From Rudanella paleaurantiibacter (GTDB taxonomy: Bacteria > Bacteroidota > Bacteroidia > Cytophagales > Spirosomataceae): a stretch of 64,000 nucleotides of DNA. Shown piece by piece: positions 43,250-51,802 of the stretch (its first letter is position 1; each line of letters begins with the position of its first letter). The notes below the pieces were generated by a model, which worked only from the letters and a program-made list of their open reading frames with translations, did not search any database and was not told where the DNA came from. Position numbers and translations under genes: made by a program. The stretch spans positions 496,001-560,000 of the forward strand of contig NZ_WELI01000001.1 of assembly GCF_009184635.1 (NCBI RefSeq), written 5' to 3'.

Positions 43250-43669
43250 TTAGCCTTGCTTTTTCCGGCGACCCTCTTTGTGGGGGCGGTGTTGTTGTTT
43301 TAGTTTTTCGCGCTCTTCGGGCGTCATTTTCGCCATTCGTTCCTCCCGCATCTTTTTGCGTTCGGCCATAAACGCCTTTCGTTCTTCGGGCGTCATGGCG
43401 GCCAGCCGGGCTTTTTGTTGCTCCCTAAAGGCCTTCCGCTCTTCGGGGGTCATGGCCTTGAGCCGGGCCTGTTGTTTTTCCCGGAAAGCCTGGCGTTCCT
43501 CCGGCGTCATCGCGTCGAGGTGGGCTTTATGGTCGGCTCCCAGTTCGGGCGCGGTCCTGGGCGAACGGTCGGGGCGGTTCAGGTGTACCTCAGGGGTTTG
43601 CTGGGTCTGGGCGAAGGCACTCGCCGAAAGCAGGAGGGTAGCTGCCAGCAGGATGGGATTCATAGGCAT
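43250..43669 (-). CDS. Secreted repeat protein built from MTPEER units
   Basis: 139 residues (alternative start at 43663). A signal peptide ends at AFAQ. Residues about 48-122 hold four close repeats of about 18-20 residues beginning MTPEER and rich in Arg, Lys, Gln and Glu, predicted as continuous helix. A basic C-terminus ends GRRKKQG. The composition resembles Spy/DUF4890-like periplasmic proteins. The regular repeat is unusual for those and suggests recent duplication; the reading frame is clearly under protein-level constraint because units differ at third positions. Function unknown. Confidence 0.75.
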   Translation of the reverse strand: MPMNPILLAATLLLSASAFAQTQQTPEVHLNRPDRSPRTAPELGADHKAHLDAMTPEERQAFREKQQARLKAMTPEERKAFREQQKARLAAMTPEERKAFMAERKKMREERMAKMTPEEREKLKQQHRPHKEGRRKKQG

Positions 43670-43749
43670 GTGTTTACAGATCCGGTTTAGTGACGAATCT
43701 GGCTCTTGGATGTAAACGCCCGCGTAGGGTTTAACCGGGGCCGTATAGC

Positions 43750-44280
43750 TTATTTCATTTTTCCTGCGTAAAGCGATACGTTCAGACCAATAAACGAGCG
43801 TTTAGTATTAACATTTCCAAAGGCTGTAAGTCCAATTCCTACATGCTTAAGAGCTGCTATATACCGTACTTCCATAGGTATGCCAATAGTCTTGTAATTA
43901 ATCTTTTCATAGACTTTACCAGTCCCCAAATAAGGATTAGGATCTGTGTATAAATAGTTGCCACGAGCGGCACCAGACAAATAAGATACCCCTGCTGAAA
44001 CGAGTATATTATTTAATCGTCGTCCGTATAGAAGGCCCCATTCTGCTGTTCTGATTCCCGGAGTATCGTGCATTATCCATTCTCCGTTTACAGAGAAACG
44101 CCCTGACAGGATGGTTTTTGTATTAGCCGGTTCGATTGCCATTGCTATCATCATGCTCGGATAAGTCGCTTTTCCAATCCCAGGACTAACCCAAAAGCGA
44201 GTTGATGAAGGGGATTGTGCCTGAGCGTACGAGACGATAAAAGTTAGGCTGTAGATTAGCCCCAGGAGGTAGGTTTTCAT
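43750..44280 (-). CDS. Exported protein of unknown function (possible small beta-barrel)
   Basis: 176 residues. Signal peptide ending at SYAQAQ; the rest alternates hydrophobic and polar residues (WGLLYGRRLNNILVSAGV, IPMEVRYIAAL), as in small outer-membrane barrels. The C-terminus is SLYAGKMK rather than an aromatic residue, so barrel insertion is not certain. AT-richer than its neighbours. Family unknown. Confidence 0.6.
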   Translation of the reverse strand: MKTYLLGLIYSLTFIVSYAQAQSPSSTRFWVSPGIGKATYPSMMIAMAIEPANTKTILSGRFSVNGEWIMHDTPGIRTAEWGLLYGRRLNNILVSAGVSYLSGAARGNYLYTDPNPYLGTGKVYEKINYKTIGIPMEVRYIAALKHVGIGLTAFGNVNTKRSFIGLNVSLYAGKMK

Positions 44281-44347
44281 AGTCTATTTATGGTAGATAA
44301 ATGAATACAAAAGAGAGGGCACTTTAATAAGTTCCTCTCTTTTGCGA

Positions 44348-44981
44348 CTACTGAATTCTTACAGCGTTTGGATAACTCACATAGTTAGCGTCAGCTAAAG
44401 CGTTTACATCGCCATAGGTCAAAGCAAGAATGGCACTCGCTGATGTCAGGTATCTAATCTGGTTAACATCATCATTACAATGGTTGGCCATGTCGTTTTT
44501 AATGCTACTCTCACTTGGCATACTTCTCAGTCCAAATACCCCCCAACTGATATTGTTTTTCATGTAGCTTCTTCCCTGCGCGTTATTGTGCAAGTCCATC
44601 GCTGTATCAATATTATTGGGGTCAAGATTTCCATTGTTAACGTTTGGGTCTCTTTCATGTGCTGTTGCAAACTGCTTTGTCAAATCATACTACCTTTTCT
44701 ACTACTCTGTAGAATAATTCAGGGTCGTAAACTTTAGAAGCAACTGCTTCACGCCCATTTGGCGAATTTTTGGGGATGGTTCCCAGAAACTGTGCAACTT
44801 CTTTGTTAGTCTTAAAAGTCAAAACTTCAAGAGGAACATTGGCTGGTTTTACTACGTTGAAGCCTTGAAAAACAAGATAAGGCTCAGGTTTGGTAGAGTC
44901 CTGCGATGGGGTTAGGGAGTCCTGCTGGCATGATAAGACAAGACTGCTTAACAAACAGAAAGCAAATAGATGCTTGTGCAC
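44348..44981 (-). pseudogene. Broken two-piece secreted gene (DUF6973-like C-terminus)
   Basis: An upstream piece (44685-44981, GTG start, lipobox VLSC) runs into TGA. A downstream open frame (from 44683 to 44348) continues in another frame, 2 bp later, with YDLTKQFATAHE then MDLHNNAQGRS. The AHE...MDLHNN pattern matches what I recall of DUF6973. The total span of 634 bp is one base more than a multiple of three, so a one-base insertion (or two-base loss) near 44690 would join the pieces. The family's central His region is not evident, so there may also be a deletion. Sequencing error is possible. Confidence 0.55.
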
Positions 44982-45213
44982 GGTGAAAGGATGTTAATGT
45001 TTGATTAGACAAAGATAGTTACATAATATATAACGAAAAATTTATTTTTACGCAACCCACTTAACAGGGGTATTTATGCCTTGTCAGACGAGACCCGTCT
45101 TACTAAAAAGTCTCTCCTATAAAGTGTTTGGCTTGTTGGGCACAAACCTGACTATTTAACTGACCGTAGCCGATCCAAAGCGGTGTAGTCGTTTATGAGT
45201 ATTGGTGTGATAG

Positions 45214-45402
45214 GCGGGCGAGATTACCCTGGAGTCGGGGTACCCGTACGAAACCATCCGCGAACTGATGCGTAAAGGCCACAAAATCGGTTACGGGTTG
45301 GGTAGCTACGGCGGGTATCAGGCCATTATGCTCGATGTGAAGAACAAGGTCTACCACGGGGCTACCGAGTCGCGCAAAGACGGGCAAGCGGCTGGTTACT
45401 GA
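45214..45402 (+). pseudogene. C-terminal remnant of gamma-glutamyltransferase
   Basis: A plus-strand frame without a start codon encodes about 62 residues ending at TGA: GEITLESGYPYETIREL, then GHKIGYGLGSYGGYQAI, then KVYHGATESRKDGQAAGY. This is the conserved end of the GGT small subunit. An in-frame TAG lies right before it at 45211-45213 and no upstream GGT sequence is seen, so the 5' part has been lost. It keeps a terminator-like hairpin 7 bp later. Confidence 0.85.
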
Positions 45403-45408
45403 GATACA

Positions 45409-45442
45409 TGTGGAGGGGTTGGCTTTCGGCTACCCCTCCACA
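45409..45442 (+). terminator. Hairpin after the GGT remnant
   Basis: An 11-bp perfect stem (TGTGGAGGGGT with ACCCCTCCACA), probably the original terminator of the lost gene. Confidence 0.7.
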
Positions 45443-45456
45443 CTGCCTCTGGCCGA

Positions 45457-46611
45457 TTAGTTATAATACCCCCAGATTTCCCGAGGTTTTTCAACGGACT
45501 TTTTGATCGTGACCGGAACCACTAACTCCTCCAGCACGGTACGGTTTCCCAAACGACTTTCGTCCAGTTTGTTGATAGGCGTGTAGGCTGCCTGCCTGTC
45601 TTTGAGGTTGGTGAGCGTAAACGCTACTGGCAAAACATAGCTGCCAGCATAGGTAGGTTTGAGCTTGAGGTATTTTCCAAGCCCCTGCGTAACGGCCAAA
45701 TCAAAGCCATAGCCAACATTTGTTGGGCTCAGCAGCGTGATGTTTTTCAGACGCCCGGCCGAATTTACGTCGAAGCCTACGTACACGCGGGCGTACAACT
45801 GGTTTTGCCAGCCCTGACTTGGGTAAACGATGTTATCGTGCAGAAACTGGGTAAAAACCGGCTCGGCGTTCAGGGCCGGTTTTGTTTTATTCGCTTCGGC
45901 ATTTAGTTCGTCGTAATACATGATTACGCGGGCTACTTCATCAACGGTGAGGGTTTCTGTTCTGATAAATTTCGCAAGGGCATCGGCCTGTTCGAAAAGG
46001 ACTTTCAGCAGAGCGCTTTTGGTCAAGGCAATCAGTTCAGGGCGGGCATCTCCTTTCTGAACGAAATAGTTTTTTTTGAGAGCAAACGTACCGGCAAACT
46101 CATTCACTTTGGTGTAGCCATTGGTAGGCACGCTTTCTACGAGCAGCACTTTTTGCATACTCAACAACAACTGGGTGGGGCCTGTATGTAATAGGTTTGT
46201 GTAGATATGAGCGGCTTTTTGTCCTGCCAGTAAGGTGTTCTGCCGGTAGTAGCGCATGCCGTCTACCTCAAACATGTAAGGGGCAATGTGATTGGCGGTT
46301 AGCTCACCGTTAAGTTTGCAAAGCAAATCGCTCGAAACCATATCGAAAGCCAGCTCGCAGGGAATTTCGGGACTTCCCGGATCGATTTGGATCTTTCCCT
46401 TGCCCCAGGTCGGATAAGTGAGGTATCGGGTGCCCAGATACTTTCGCTGGGCATGACTGGGGAAAGGTACAGCTCCCGAGACCTGCGATTGATTGTAGAT
46501 TGTGCAGGTGGAGATGATTCGACCGGTTTCGTCCTGTGTTACTTCACAGAGCTGCTGGGCAAAAGCTTGCCTTCCCTGGAAGATAATCAGGGCCAGTAAA
46601 ATGCGGTTCAT
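45457..46611 (-). CDS. Secreted protein with a TonB-C-terminal-like domain
   Basis: 384 residues with a signal peptide ending at QAFAQ. Most of the protein is unrecognised, with repeated short beta and helix segments and four Cys in the first 110 residues. The segment from about 270 (NQLYARVYVGFDVNSAGRLKN) has the pattern of the TonB C-terminal domain used in energy-transducer and many Bacteroidota secreted proteins. The C-terminus (EIWGYYN) has no membrane anchor. The role is not known; it sits beside the GGT remnant. Confidence 0.65.
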   Translation of the reverse strand: MNRILLALIIFQGRQAFAQQLCEVTQDETGRIISTCTIYNQSQVSGAVPFPSHAQRKYLGTRYLTYPTWGKGKIQIDPGSPEIPCELAFDMVSSDLLCKLNGELTANHIAPYMFEVDGMRYYRQNTLLAGQKAAHIYTNLLHTGPTQLLLSMQKVLLVESVPTNGYTKVNEFAGTFALKKNYFVQKGDARPELIALTKSALLKVLFEQADALAKFIRTETLTVDEVARVIMYYDELNAEANKTKPALNAEPVFTQFLHDNIVYPSQGWQNQLYARVYVGFDVNSAGRLKNITLLSPTNVGYGFDLAVTQGLGKYLKLKPTYAGSYVLPVAFTLTNLKDRQAAYTPINKLDESRLGNRTVLEELVVPVTIKKSVEKPREIWGYYN

Positions 46612-46795
46612 GGCGTTGGGATTTAGTGTAGGGATGAGTTCAAGAAATCGCCCATAATGTACTTGTTTTTTGGTTCGTTTTAGCCGGGTTGTTTCGTCAA
46701 AGGGAATGGCTACCCCCTTCCTGGGCTTTATTTCAATTCGCTAATCCAGGTGGCGCTGTGTGGTCAAGTACAGTACTCATTCCATTATGCTTTAC

Positions 46796-47584
46796 CTACA
46801 CCCCAACGGCTCCGGTTTCTGGCTCGCGTTGCCCCACCCGGAGCGTGCGCCCCTGTTGGCGCAACATCCTGACCGTGATCCAGATTGAAAGGGCAATGGT
46901 AGCCACCCGACAGCCATTGGCTACCCAGCCACCCAGCGCTGTATTGTCGACGGCAAAGAACCCCCACCAGGCGTTCATCAGGATATGGGTTGCCACCGGA
47001 ACCCACAGGTTGCGCCAGCTGGTCCATAGCCACGCGAACCAGATGCCCCCTAATGCCGTAACGCCGAAGATGCCCAGAGCCTGCACCGGCTCGCTTGCCT
47101 GATACAGGTGGGTTAACCCGAAAAAGACTCCCTGTGCCATGGCTGCCAGCCAGAATGGCCAGCGGCCGTGGCGGTATAGTTGCCCGAACAGAAAGGCCCG
47201 GTAAAAGGTCTCTTCCGCCAGCCCCGCCCAGAATGAACCGGTGTAAAACTTGAGCAGCAAGTCGGTAGCGGGCCGGTCGACGGGGGTAAAGGCCAGCCCG
47301 AAACCCACAAGCATGGGTAACGTGAACAAAGCGCCCATGGCGAGCCCTTTGGGTAGATTCGCCTGCCAGCCCAATTCGGCCAGAACCTTGCGGGGGCCGT
47401 GTAAGATGGAGAGAGCCAGAGCTGGAATCAGGATGTTCCAGACCAACCGGTAAACCGTGTATTCGAGCAGTGTGTAAGTACGGGCGGTATCGTAGCCGAG
47501 GGCGGTCATAATTGGCTGGCGTCCGAAATGAATCAGTGCTGCCGTGCCGATGATCACGAGGGTAACGGTGAAGGGCTTTTTCAT
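46796..47584 (-). CDS. CPBP-family intramembrane metalloprotease
   Basis: 262 residues, about seven hydrophobic segments. The three CPBP motifs are present: the Glu-Glu pair in AEETFYRAF, a FGLTH motif and HILMN near the C-terminus, giving the His and Asn active-site ligands. Such proteases process lipidated or prenylated membrane substrates or serve as bacteriocin-immunity proteins. The substrate here is unknown. Starts at the ATG at 47584. Confidence 0.9.
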   Translation of the reverse strand: MKKPFTVTLVIIGTAALIHFGRQPIMTALGYDTARTYTLLEYTVYRLVWNILIPALALSILHGPRKVLAELGWQANLPKGLAMGALFTLPMLVGFGLAFTPVDRPATDLLLKFYTGSFWAGLAEETFYRAFLFGQLYRHGRWPFWLAAMAQGVFFGLTHLYQASEPVQALGIFGVTALGGIWFAWLWTSWRNLWVPVATHILMNAWWGFFAVDNTALGGWVANGCRVATIALSIWITVRMLRQQGRTLRVGQREPETGAVGV

Positions 47585-47632
47585 GGCTGATAAGGCTAGT
47601 TGTCTGGTGCGACCAGGTGGAGATGCGTTTGG

Positions 47633-48523
47633 CTATTGCCGGGCTACCGTGTTGGACTCGGGAGCCGTGTTGGCATCGTTGATACGGGAAAATTCGAGGG
47701 TCATGGCGGTGCTCATGCCCCGGAAGGTTTTCCAGCGGTTTTGGCTACCATACCGATAGTGGTGCGTGGCCATAGCAGGCATCAAAATAGGCAGGGCCAG
47801 GTAGGTGCCTTTCCCTTCGCTGCCCACCCATTGTACGCTTGCTACCACATCGCCTTTGGCTACAATCCGATACGGCTCCAGATCGACGTCCACCCAGCCG
47901 TTGTGTTTGGCAGGCAGCGTTACGTACACATTCCGGGTCAGGAGAGGCCGCATGGTGCGGGCTTCGTACAGGTTAATCCGCATCGTAACCGACGTAAAAT
48001 TGCTCAGGATGTACGCCCGGTATTGGGTAATCAGATGGGTTTTGTTGGGCAGGTTAAACCGTCGGCCTACTTCGGAGCCTAGGTTCTGGCTCGGTTGGCC
48101 TTCAATCATCAGGTTGGTCTTCATATTAGTCTGGATCCGACGGTTGCCAATGGTTTTGTTGGTGGTGGCCAGTACACGGACTTCGGCGAGTTGCTCGGCT
48201 TTTTCGGTCAGAACGAGGGTTCGCTGCCCCCGCAGAGCGGACAGTGGGAGGCTCAGCGTATGATAGCCTAAGAGACTAAAACGGACCGAATCGGTTGGGT
48301 TGTTGCCCGGTTTCAACGTGAGTGTAAACAGCCCCTGTTCGTTTGAGACCGTGCCAACGGGCGTGCCCGGAATCCCGACGCTAACGTATGCCAGCGGTTG
48401 CCCGTCGGCAGTTTGAACGCGCCCGGATACCGGCTCAGGGGCGGGGCCGGTTTGGGCGAGGGCGAAAAAAAGGCTGAGGCAGTACGCAACGAGTGTAAGC
48501 AGGGTAAATTTAAGGAGGCTCAT
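47633..48523 (-). CDS. Secreted carboxypeptidase-regulatory-like domain protein
   Basis: 296 residues from the ATG at 48523 (MSLLKFTLL). A signal peptide ends at FALAQ. Residues about 30-105 form a CarboxypepD-reg-like domain (SGRVQTADGQPLAYVSV, NEQGLFTLTL), the beta-sandwich used in TonB-linked and surface proteins. Residues about 115-230 and 235-290 are beta-rich and unfamiliar. The protein contains no plug or barrel, so it is not itself a receptor. Role unknown. Divergent from the LytTR gene. Confidence 0.78.
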   Translation of the reverse strand: MSLLKFTLLTLVAYCLSLFFALAQTGPAPEPVSGRVQTADGQPLAYVSVGIPGTPVGTVSNEQGLFTLTLKPGNNPTDSVRFSLLGYHTLSLPLSALRGQRTLVLTEKAEQLAEVRVLATTNKTIGNRRIQTNMKTNLMIEGQPSQNLGSEVGRRFNLPNKTHLITQYRAYILSNFTSVTMRINLYEARTMRPLLTRNVYVTLPAKHNGWVDVDLEPYRIVAKGDVVASVQWVGSEGKGTYLALPILMPAMATHHYRYGSQNRWKTFRGMSTAMTLEFSRINDANTAPESNTVARQ

Positions 48524-48698
48524 GGCTGTTGATTTATGGCTGGTTTGTGCTGTTTCGGGGTAGATTGTCTTTCTCCGCCGACGATGCAAACCTAAGCGCC
48601 CAGCCGCCGGGAGGGCAAGTGGCCTGGAGTCAGATACGGCCTTTAGCGCCCGAAATAAGGCTTTCGTACGCCTGAATTGGCGTGAAATGCCGTCAAAG

Positions 48699-48730
48699 TT
48701 GCCCGAAATACGGCTGTATTTTTACCTTTG
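48699..48730 (+). promoter_or_regulatory. -33/-7 promoter ending 3 bp before the LytTR gene
   Basis: TTG (48699-48701) and TACCTTTG (48723-48730) with a 21-bp spacer match the Bacteroidota promoter consensus. The -7 box ends three bases before the ATG at 48734, so the transcript should be essentially leaderless. Confidence 0.65.
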
Positions 48731-48733
48731 GAA

Positions 48734-49690
48734 ATGACCGAGCCGAACCGCATTCCGATAACATTCCGCACCCGGCGCCAGTGGAAGGTATTTCTGCTGT
48801 TTACGCTGATCGGTATCTTGCTCTATCAGCTTATGACGCTTCAGCGCAGCGAAGGAAGCGACTTTGCACCCCTTCGCCGGGGTAATGTGGGGCATTACCT
48901 GAAAATGCTGCTGGGCTACTATTATCTGTTCGAGCTGGTGTCCGTCTTTATTTTTGTGCGGCTTACGCTCTGGTACGTGCGGGTGCTCGGGATTCGGAGC
49001 ATCGAACCAACGCTCGGTGGGGTGCTTCGGTACGAGCTAACTCTACTGCCGGTCTTTCTGGGCGGTATTCTGGTGTTTGGACCTATCACCAACACATTAC
49101 GGTACGTAGCCGTGTTCTTTCCGGTGTATAGCTGGGCACAGTATTTCCCAGAGTACTTTTTCACGGGGCGGATGTATGCTAACTACCTGTTGCCGTTTCT
49201 GCTGGTGGGGTACGGGTTCGTGAATCTGAACCTGTTTCTGGACTACAACGAATACCAGAAAGAGCAGTTGGACAGACTACGTAGGCAGGCAGCGAGCGAA
49301 CCGCTTGAATCGATGGAACCGACCAGTCCGCAACCAGCTTACCCATCTGTTGTGGAAGCCTCTGACGATGAAGGCGAAACCCTCGTACCGGTAGGGGGCA
49401 TTTGGTACATTGAAGTCGAAAACAAGAATTATCTGGCCTATACGGCTGGGCGCACATACCAGCTTCGGAAAACCCTCAGCGAACTGGAAGCCGAACTCGA
49501 TCCGCAGCAGTTTTACCGGATCAACCGGTCGGTGCTGCTCAATCTGGCATACCTCAAAAACTATTCATTCTGGGAGAACGATAAGTACATTGTTCGGCTG
49601 ACCGACGGCAAAACCGAGTTTGTCATGCAGCGGGCCCGCCTGCGCGAGCTGAAAGAACGGTTGAGCCGGTTGCCTGCCCCACATCCCTGA
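48734..49690 (+). CDS. Membrane-anchored LytTR transcription regulator
   Basis: 318 residues from the ATG at 48734. Four hydrophobic helices at about residues 20-40, 58-80, 98-118 and 150-170, then a charged linker, then a LytTR DNA-binding domain (about 210-310; PQQFYRINRSVLLNLAYLKN, ENDKYIVRLTDG). No receiver domain is present, so it does not follow the usual histidine kinase scheme, and no kinase gene is next to it. It likely senses a membrane or small-molecule signal and regulates nearby genes. Confidence 0.88.
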   Translation: MTEPNRIPITFRTRRQWKVFLLFTLIGILLYQLMTLQRSEGSDFAPLRRGNVGHYLKMLLGYYYLFELVSVFIFVRLTLWYVRVLGIRSIEPTLGGVLRYELTLLPVFLGGILVFGPITNTLRYVAVFFPVYSWAQYFPEYFFTGRMYANYLLPFLLVGYGFVNLNLFLDYNEYQKEQLDRLRRQAASEPLESMEPTSPQPAYPSVVEASDDEGETLVPVGGIWYIEVENKNYLAYTAGRTYQLRKTLSELEAELDPQQFYRINRSVLLNLAYLKNYSFWENDKYIVRLTDGKTEFVMQRARLRELKERLSRLPAPHP

Positions 49691-49808
49691 TGCTGGCCGG
49701 GAGCATATTTACGTTGTCCTGCCCAACAGGTACTTACAGGTGCTACTGGCCCAAAAGCGGAGGGATCAGGGACCTTAGTTGAGGCCGTAAACAAAAAAAA
49801 TGAGACCG

Positions 49809-49841
49809 AAAAAGCCCTGCCTGTTGCGCTAGGGCCTTTTT
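49809..49841 (+). terminator. LytTR-gene terminator
   Basis: Stem AAAAAGCCCT (49809-49818) with AGGGCCTTTTT (49831-49841), a single C bulge, and a T run. Confidence 0.75.
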
Positions 49842-49855
49842 AGCAAACGGTCATT

Positions 49856-49885
49856 ATTGCCGAAAAAGATTCCGCTGTAGCTTTG
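49856..49885 (+). promoter_or_regulatory. Promoter of the two-glycosyltransferase operon
   Basis: TTG (49856-49858) and TAGCTTTG (49878-49885) with a 19-bp spacer, an exact consensus match. The predicted start of transcription near 49890 places a UTR of about 20 nt before the TTG start at 49913. Confidence 0.6.
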
Positions 49886-49912
49886 TCGTCTTACCAGTCA
49901 ACTCTACTTGTT

Positions 49913-50893
49913 TTGATAGACGTATCGGTCATCATTGTTAATTATAAAACCCCGCGCCTGATTTGTGATTGCCTGCAGACGCTCTACCAATACACCAAAG
50001 CGGTCACGTTTGAAGTGCTCGTGGTCGACAACGACTCGGGCGATGATAGTGAGAGCCAGGTTTTAACGGAATTTCCGGAAGTACGCTGGTTTAATATGGG
50101 GTATAATTCGGGATTCAGCCGGGCCAGCAACCGCGGAATCGAGAATGCACGAGGTCGGTACGTTTTTTTGCTCAATTCGGATACCCTGCTCATCAACGAT
50201 GTGCTGGCTCAGTTAGTGAACGTGCTGGACAACCGACCGGAGGTAGCGGCCGTTTGCCCCATGCAGATTAACCGCGACCGGCAGGTGCATCACGCCATCT
50301 TTACGTCGTTTTCGCAGTTACGTCGGCATTTCTTTATTTTTCCCCACACCCCCTTTATGCTCAAACTGGTGCATCGGCTCATACCCGATCCCGTGTACAG
50401 TGAGCCCGACGAAGTACAGTGGTTGTCGGGGGCCTGTCTCATGACCCGGCCCTCGGTAATTGCCAAAGTGGGCGCTCTGGAAGAGAGCTTTTTCATGTAT
50501 GGTGAAGATAGTGAGTGGAGCAACCGGCTCGGCAAGGCCGGCAAACTGCTTACCCTGCACGATGCCTTCATCATTCACCTTGAATACGGTAGTCAGGACG
50601 ATTACCGGCAGCCCGATCTGTCGCATATCAACCGGTTTCGGACGCAGATGCACGTTTCCAATCTGCTCTGGTATCGCAAGCAGTACGGCTTAGTGGCTTA
50701 TCTGCTGGTTATGTTTCACTACATTTCGCTCGTGCCGATCATCTTCGGCTGGAAAATGGTGGTGAACCTGCGGCAGGGGCGACCCCCTTTGTATCAGCTT
50801 GATAACCAGACTAAGTTTGCCAAACAGTTAGGGGTATTTCTTCGTTTTTTCTGGCCTACGGTATTCGACCGCAAAGGCTTTTATAAGGTATAA
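49913..50893 (+). CDS. Family 2 glycosyltransferase (rhamnosyltransferase-like)
   Basis: 326 residues from a TTG start at 49913. No ATG precedes the conserved VSVIIVNYKT, and another TTG at 49883 overlaps the promoter, so 49913 is preferred. The GT-A motifs are the nucleotide-binding VVDNDSGDD, NSDTLL as the metal site, and LSGACLMTRPSV with the later GEDSEWSNRL acid region. C-terminal hydrophobic helices (about 260-285) attach it to the membrane. Acts with the next gene in surface-glycan assembly; the sugar is unknown. Confidence 0.9.
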   Translation: MIDVSVIIVNYKTPRLICDCLQTLYQYTKAVTFEVLVVDNDSGDDSESQVLTEFPEVRWFNMGYNSGFSRASNRGIENARGRYVFLLNSDTLLINDVLAQLVNVLDNRPEVAAVCPMQINRDRQVHHAIFTSFSQLRRHFFIFPHTPFMLKLVHRLIPDPVYSEPDEVQWLSGACLMTRPSVIAKVGALEESFFMYGEDSEWSNRLGKAGKLLTLHDAFIIHLEYGSQDDYRQPDLSHINRFRTQMHVSNLLWYRKQYGLVAYLLVMFHYISLVPIIFGWKMVVNLRQGRPPLYQLDNQTKFAKQLGVFLRFFWPTVFDRKGFYKV

Positions 50894-51622
50894 ATGGACA
50901 AACCGCGCATATCTGTTATAACCATCGCGATGAACGCCCGCGATGACCTCGTTCGCTCGATTATGAGCGTGCGGGAGCAGACGGGCGTTGCCTATGAGCA
51001 CATCGTAATTGATGGCGGTAGCACCGACGGCTCGGTCGAATGGCTCCGGCAGGATAATCACCCCTGCGTTCGCTGGATTAGTGAGCCCGACAAAGGGATC
51101 TACGACGCCATGAACAAAGGAATTGACCGAGTACGGGGCGAGTGGATTTATTTCTTGAGTGGGGGCGATCGGGTGCTGCCCGGTGTTTTTGAGCGCGTTG
51201 GGCCCCTGCTCATGCCCAACCTCGACGTGCTGGTGGGGAATATCCGCCAAACCGACGGGGGGCGCTTTATGGGGACATTTTCGGAGGCTATGCTCGTGAG
51301 TAACCTCATTCACCATCAGGCGGCTTTCTACAACCGGCGGCTCTTCGATTCTTTCCGGTACGATACCTCGCTGCGGGCTATCTCTGACTACGAGCTGAAC
51401 CTGATGCTGTATTTAGAGAAGAAAAACGTGAAGGTAGTTGACATGGATATGGGCCTATGCGACATGAATGGCATCAGCTCGGGGCTGTGGCGTTCGCTGA
51501 CCGAGTCGCACCAGATCCGCGCCAAACACATGGGGCAGGCACAAGCCAGCCTGTATAGTGTGGTGTTGGGCTGGAAATATCTCATGCTGCACCTCCGGCG
51601 GCTCAAACAGGGACTTAACTAA
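50894..51622 (+). CDS. Family 2 glycosyltransferase (WcaA/WcaE-like)
   Basis: 242 residues. Its ATG follows the previous stop directly, so the genes are translationally coupled. SVITIAMNARDDL, DGGSTDGSVEW, the EPDKGIYDAMNKGI segment (typical of colanic-acid-type transferases) and SGGDRVLPG (DxD equivalent) are present. No clear membrane helix. Likely adds a sugar in an exopolysaccharide repeat unit; donor and acceptor are unknown. Confidence 0.9.
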   Translation: MDKPRISVITIAMNARDDLVRSIMSVREQTGVAYEHIVIDGGSTDGSVEWLRQDNHPCVRWISEPDKGIYDAMNKGIDRVRGEWIYFLSGGDRVLPGVFERVGPLLMPNLDVLVGNIRQTDGGRFMGTFSEAMLVSNLIHHQAAFYNRRLFDSFRYDTSLRAISDYELNLMLYLEKKNVKVVDMDMGLCDMNGISSGLWRSLTESHQIRAKHMGQAQASLYSVVLGWKYLMLHLRRLKQGLN

Positions 51623-51685
51623 GTGAATGGATACTGTAAAATGCACAATGAATAAGTAGCTTATCTTCTGACAAACAGCTATTTC

Positions 51686-51727
51686 ATTCTACATTCTACA
51701 TTCTACATTCTACATTCTACATTCTAC
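51686..51727 (+). repeat. ATTCTAC heptamer tandem repeat (six units)
   Basis: Six perfect ATTCTAC copies in a row, plus a partial seventh. The array lies in one arm of a palindromic spacer (AATGAATAAGTAGCT at about 51646 with AGCTATTTCATT at 51678). Confidence 0.95.
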
Positions 51728-51751
51728 ATTTCTTCCGCCTAAATACTTAAA

Positions 51752-51783
51752 TAGGGGCACACCGGTAATCCGGTGTGCCCCTA
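51752..51783. terminator. Bidirectional terminator
   Basis: A 14-bp perfect stem (51752-51765 with 51770-51783) with a TAAT loop, between the convergent glycosyltransferase and S74 protein genes. Confidence 0.88.
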
Positions 51784-51802
51784 CTCCGTTAAAAACTATC
51801 CA

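Noticed and set aside
45193-45387. 64-codon minus-strand frame with a PVFARLGS start
   Set aside because: It is antisense to the GGT remnant, which has an unambiguous match to the C-terminal family signature.
51686-51727. Possible CRISPR array from ATTCTAC repeats
   Set aside because: The units are contiguous 7-mers without spacers, and no cas genes are in the window.
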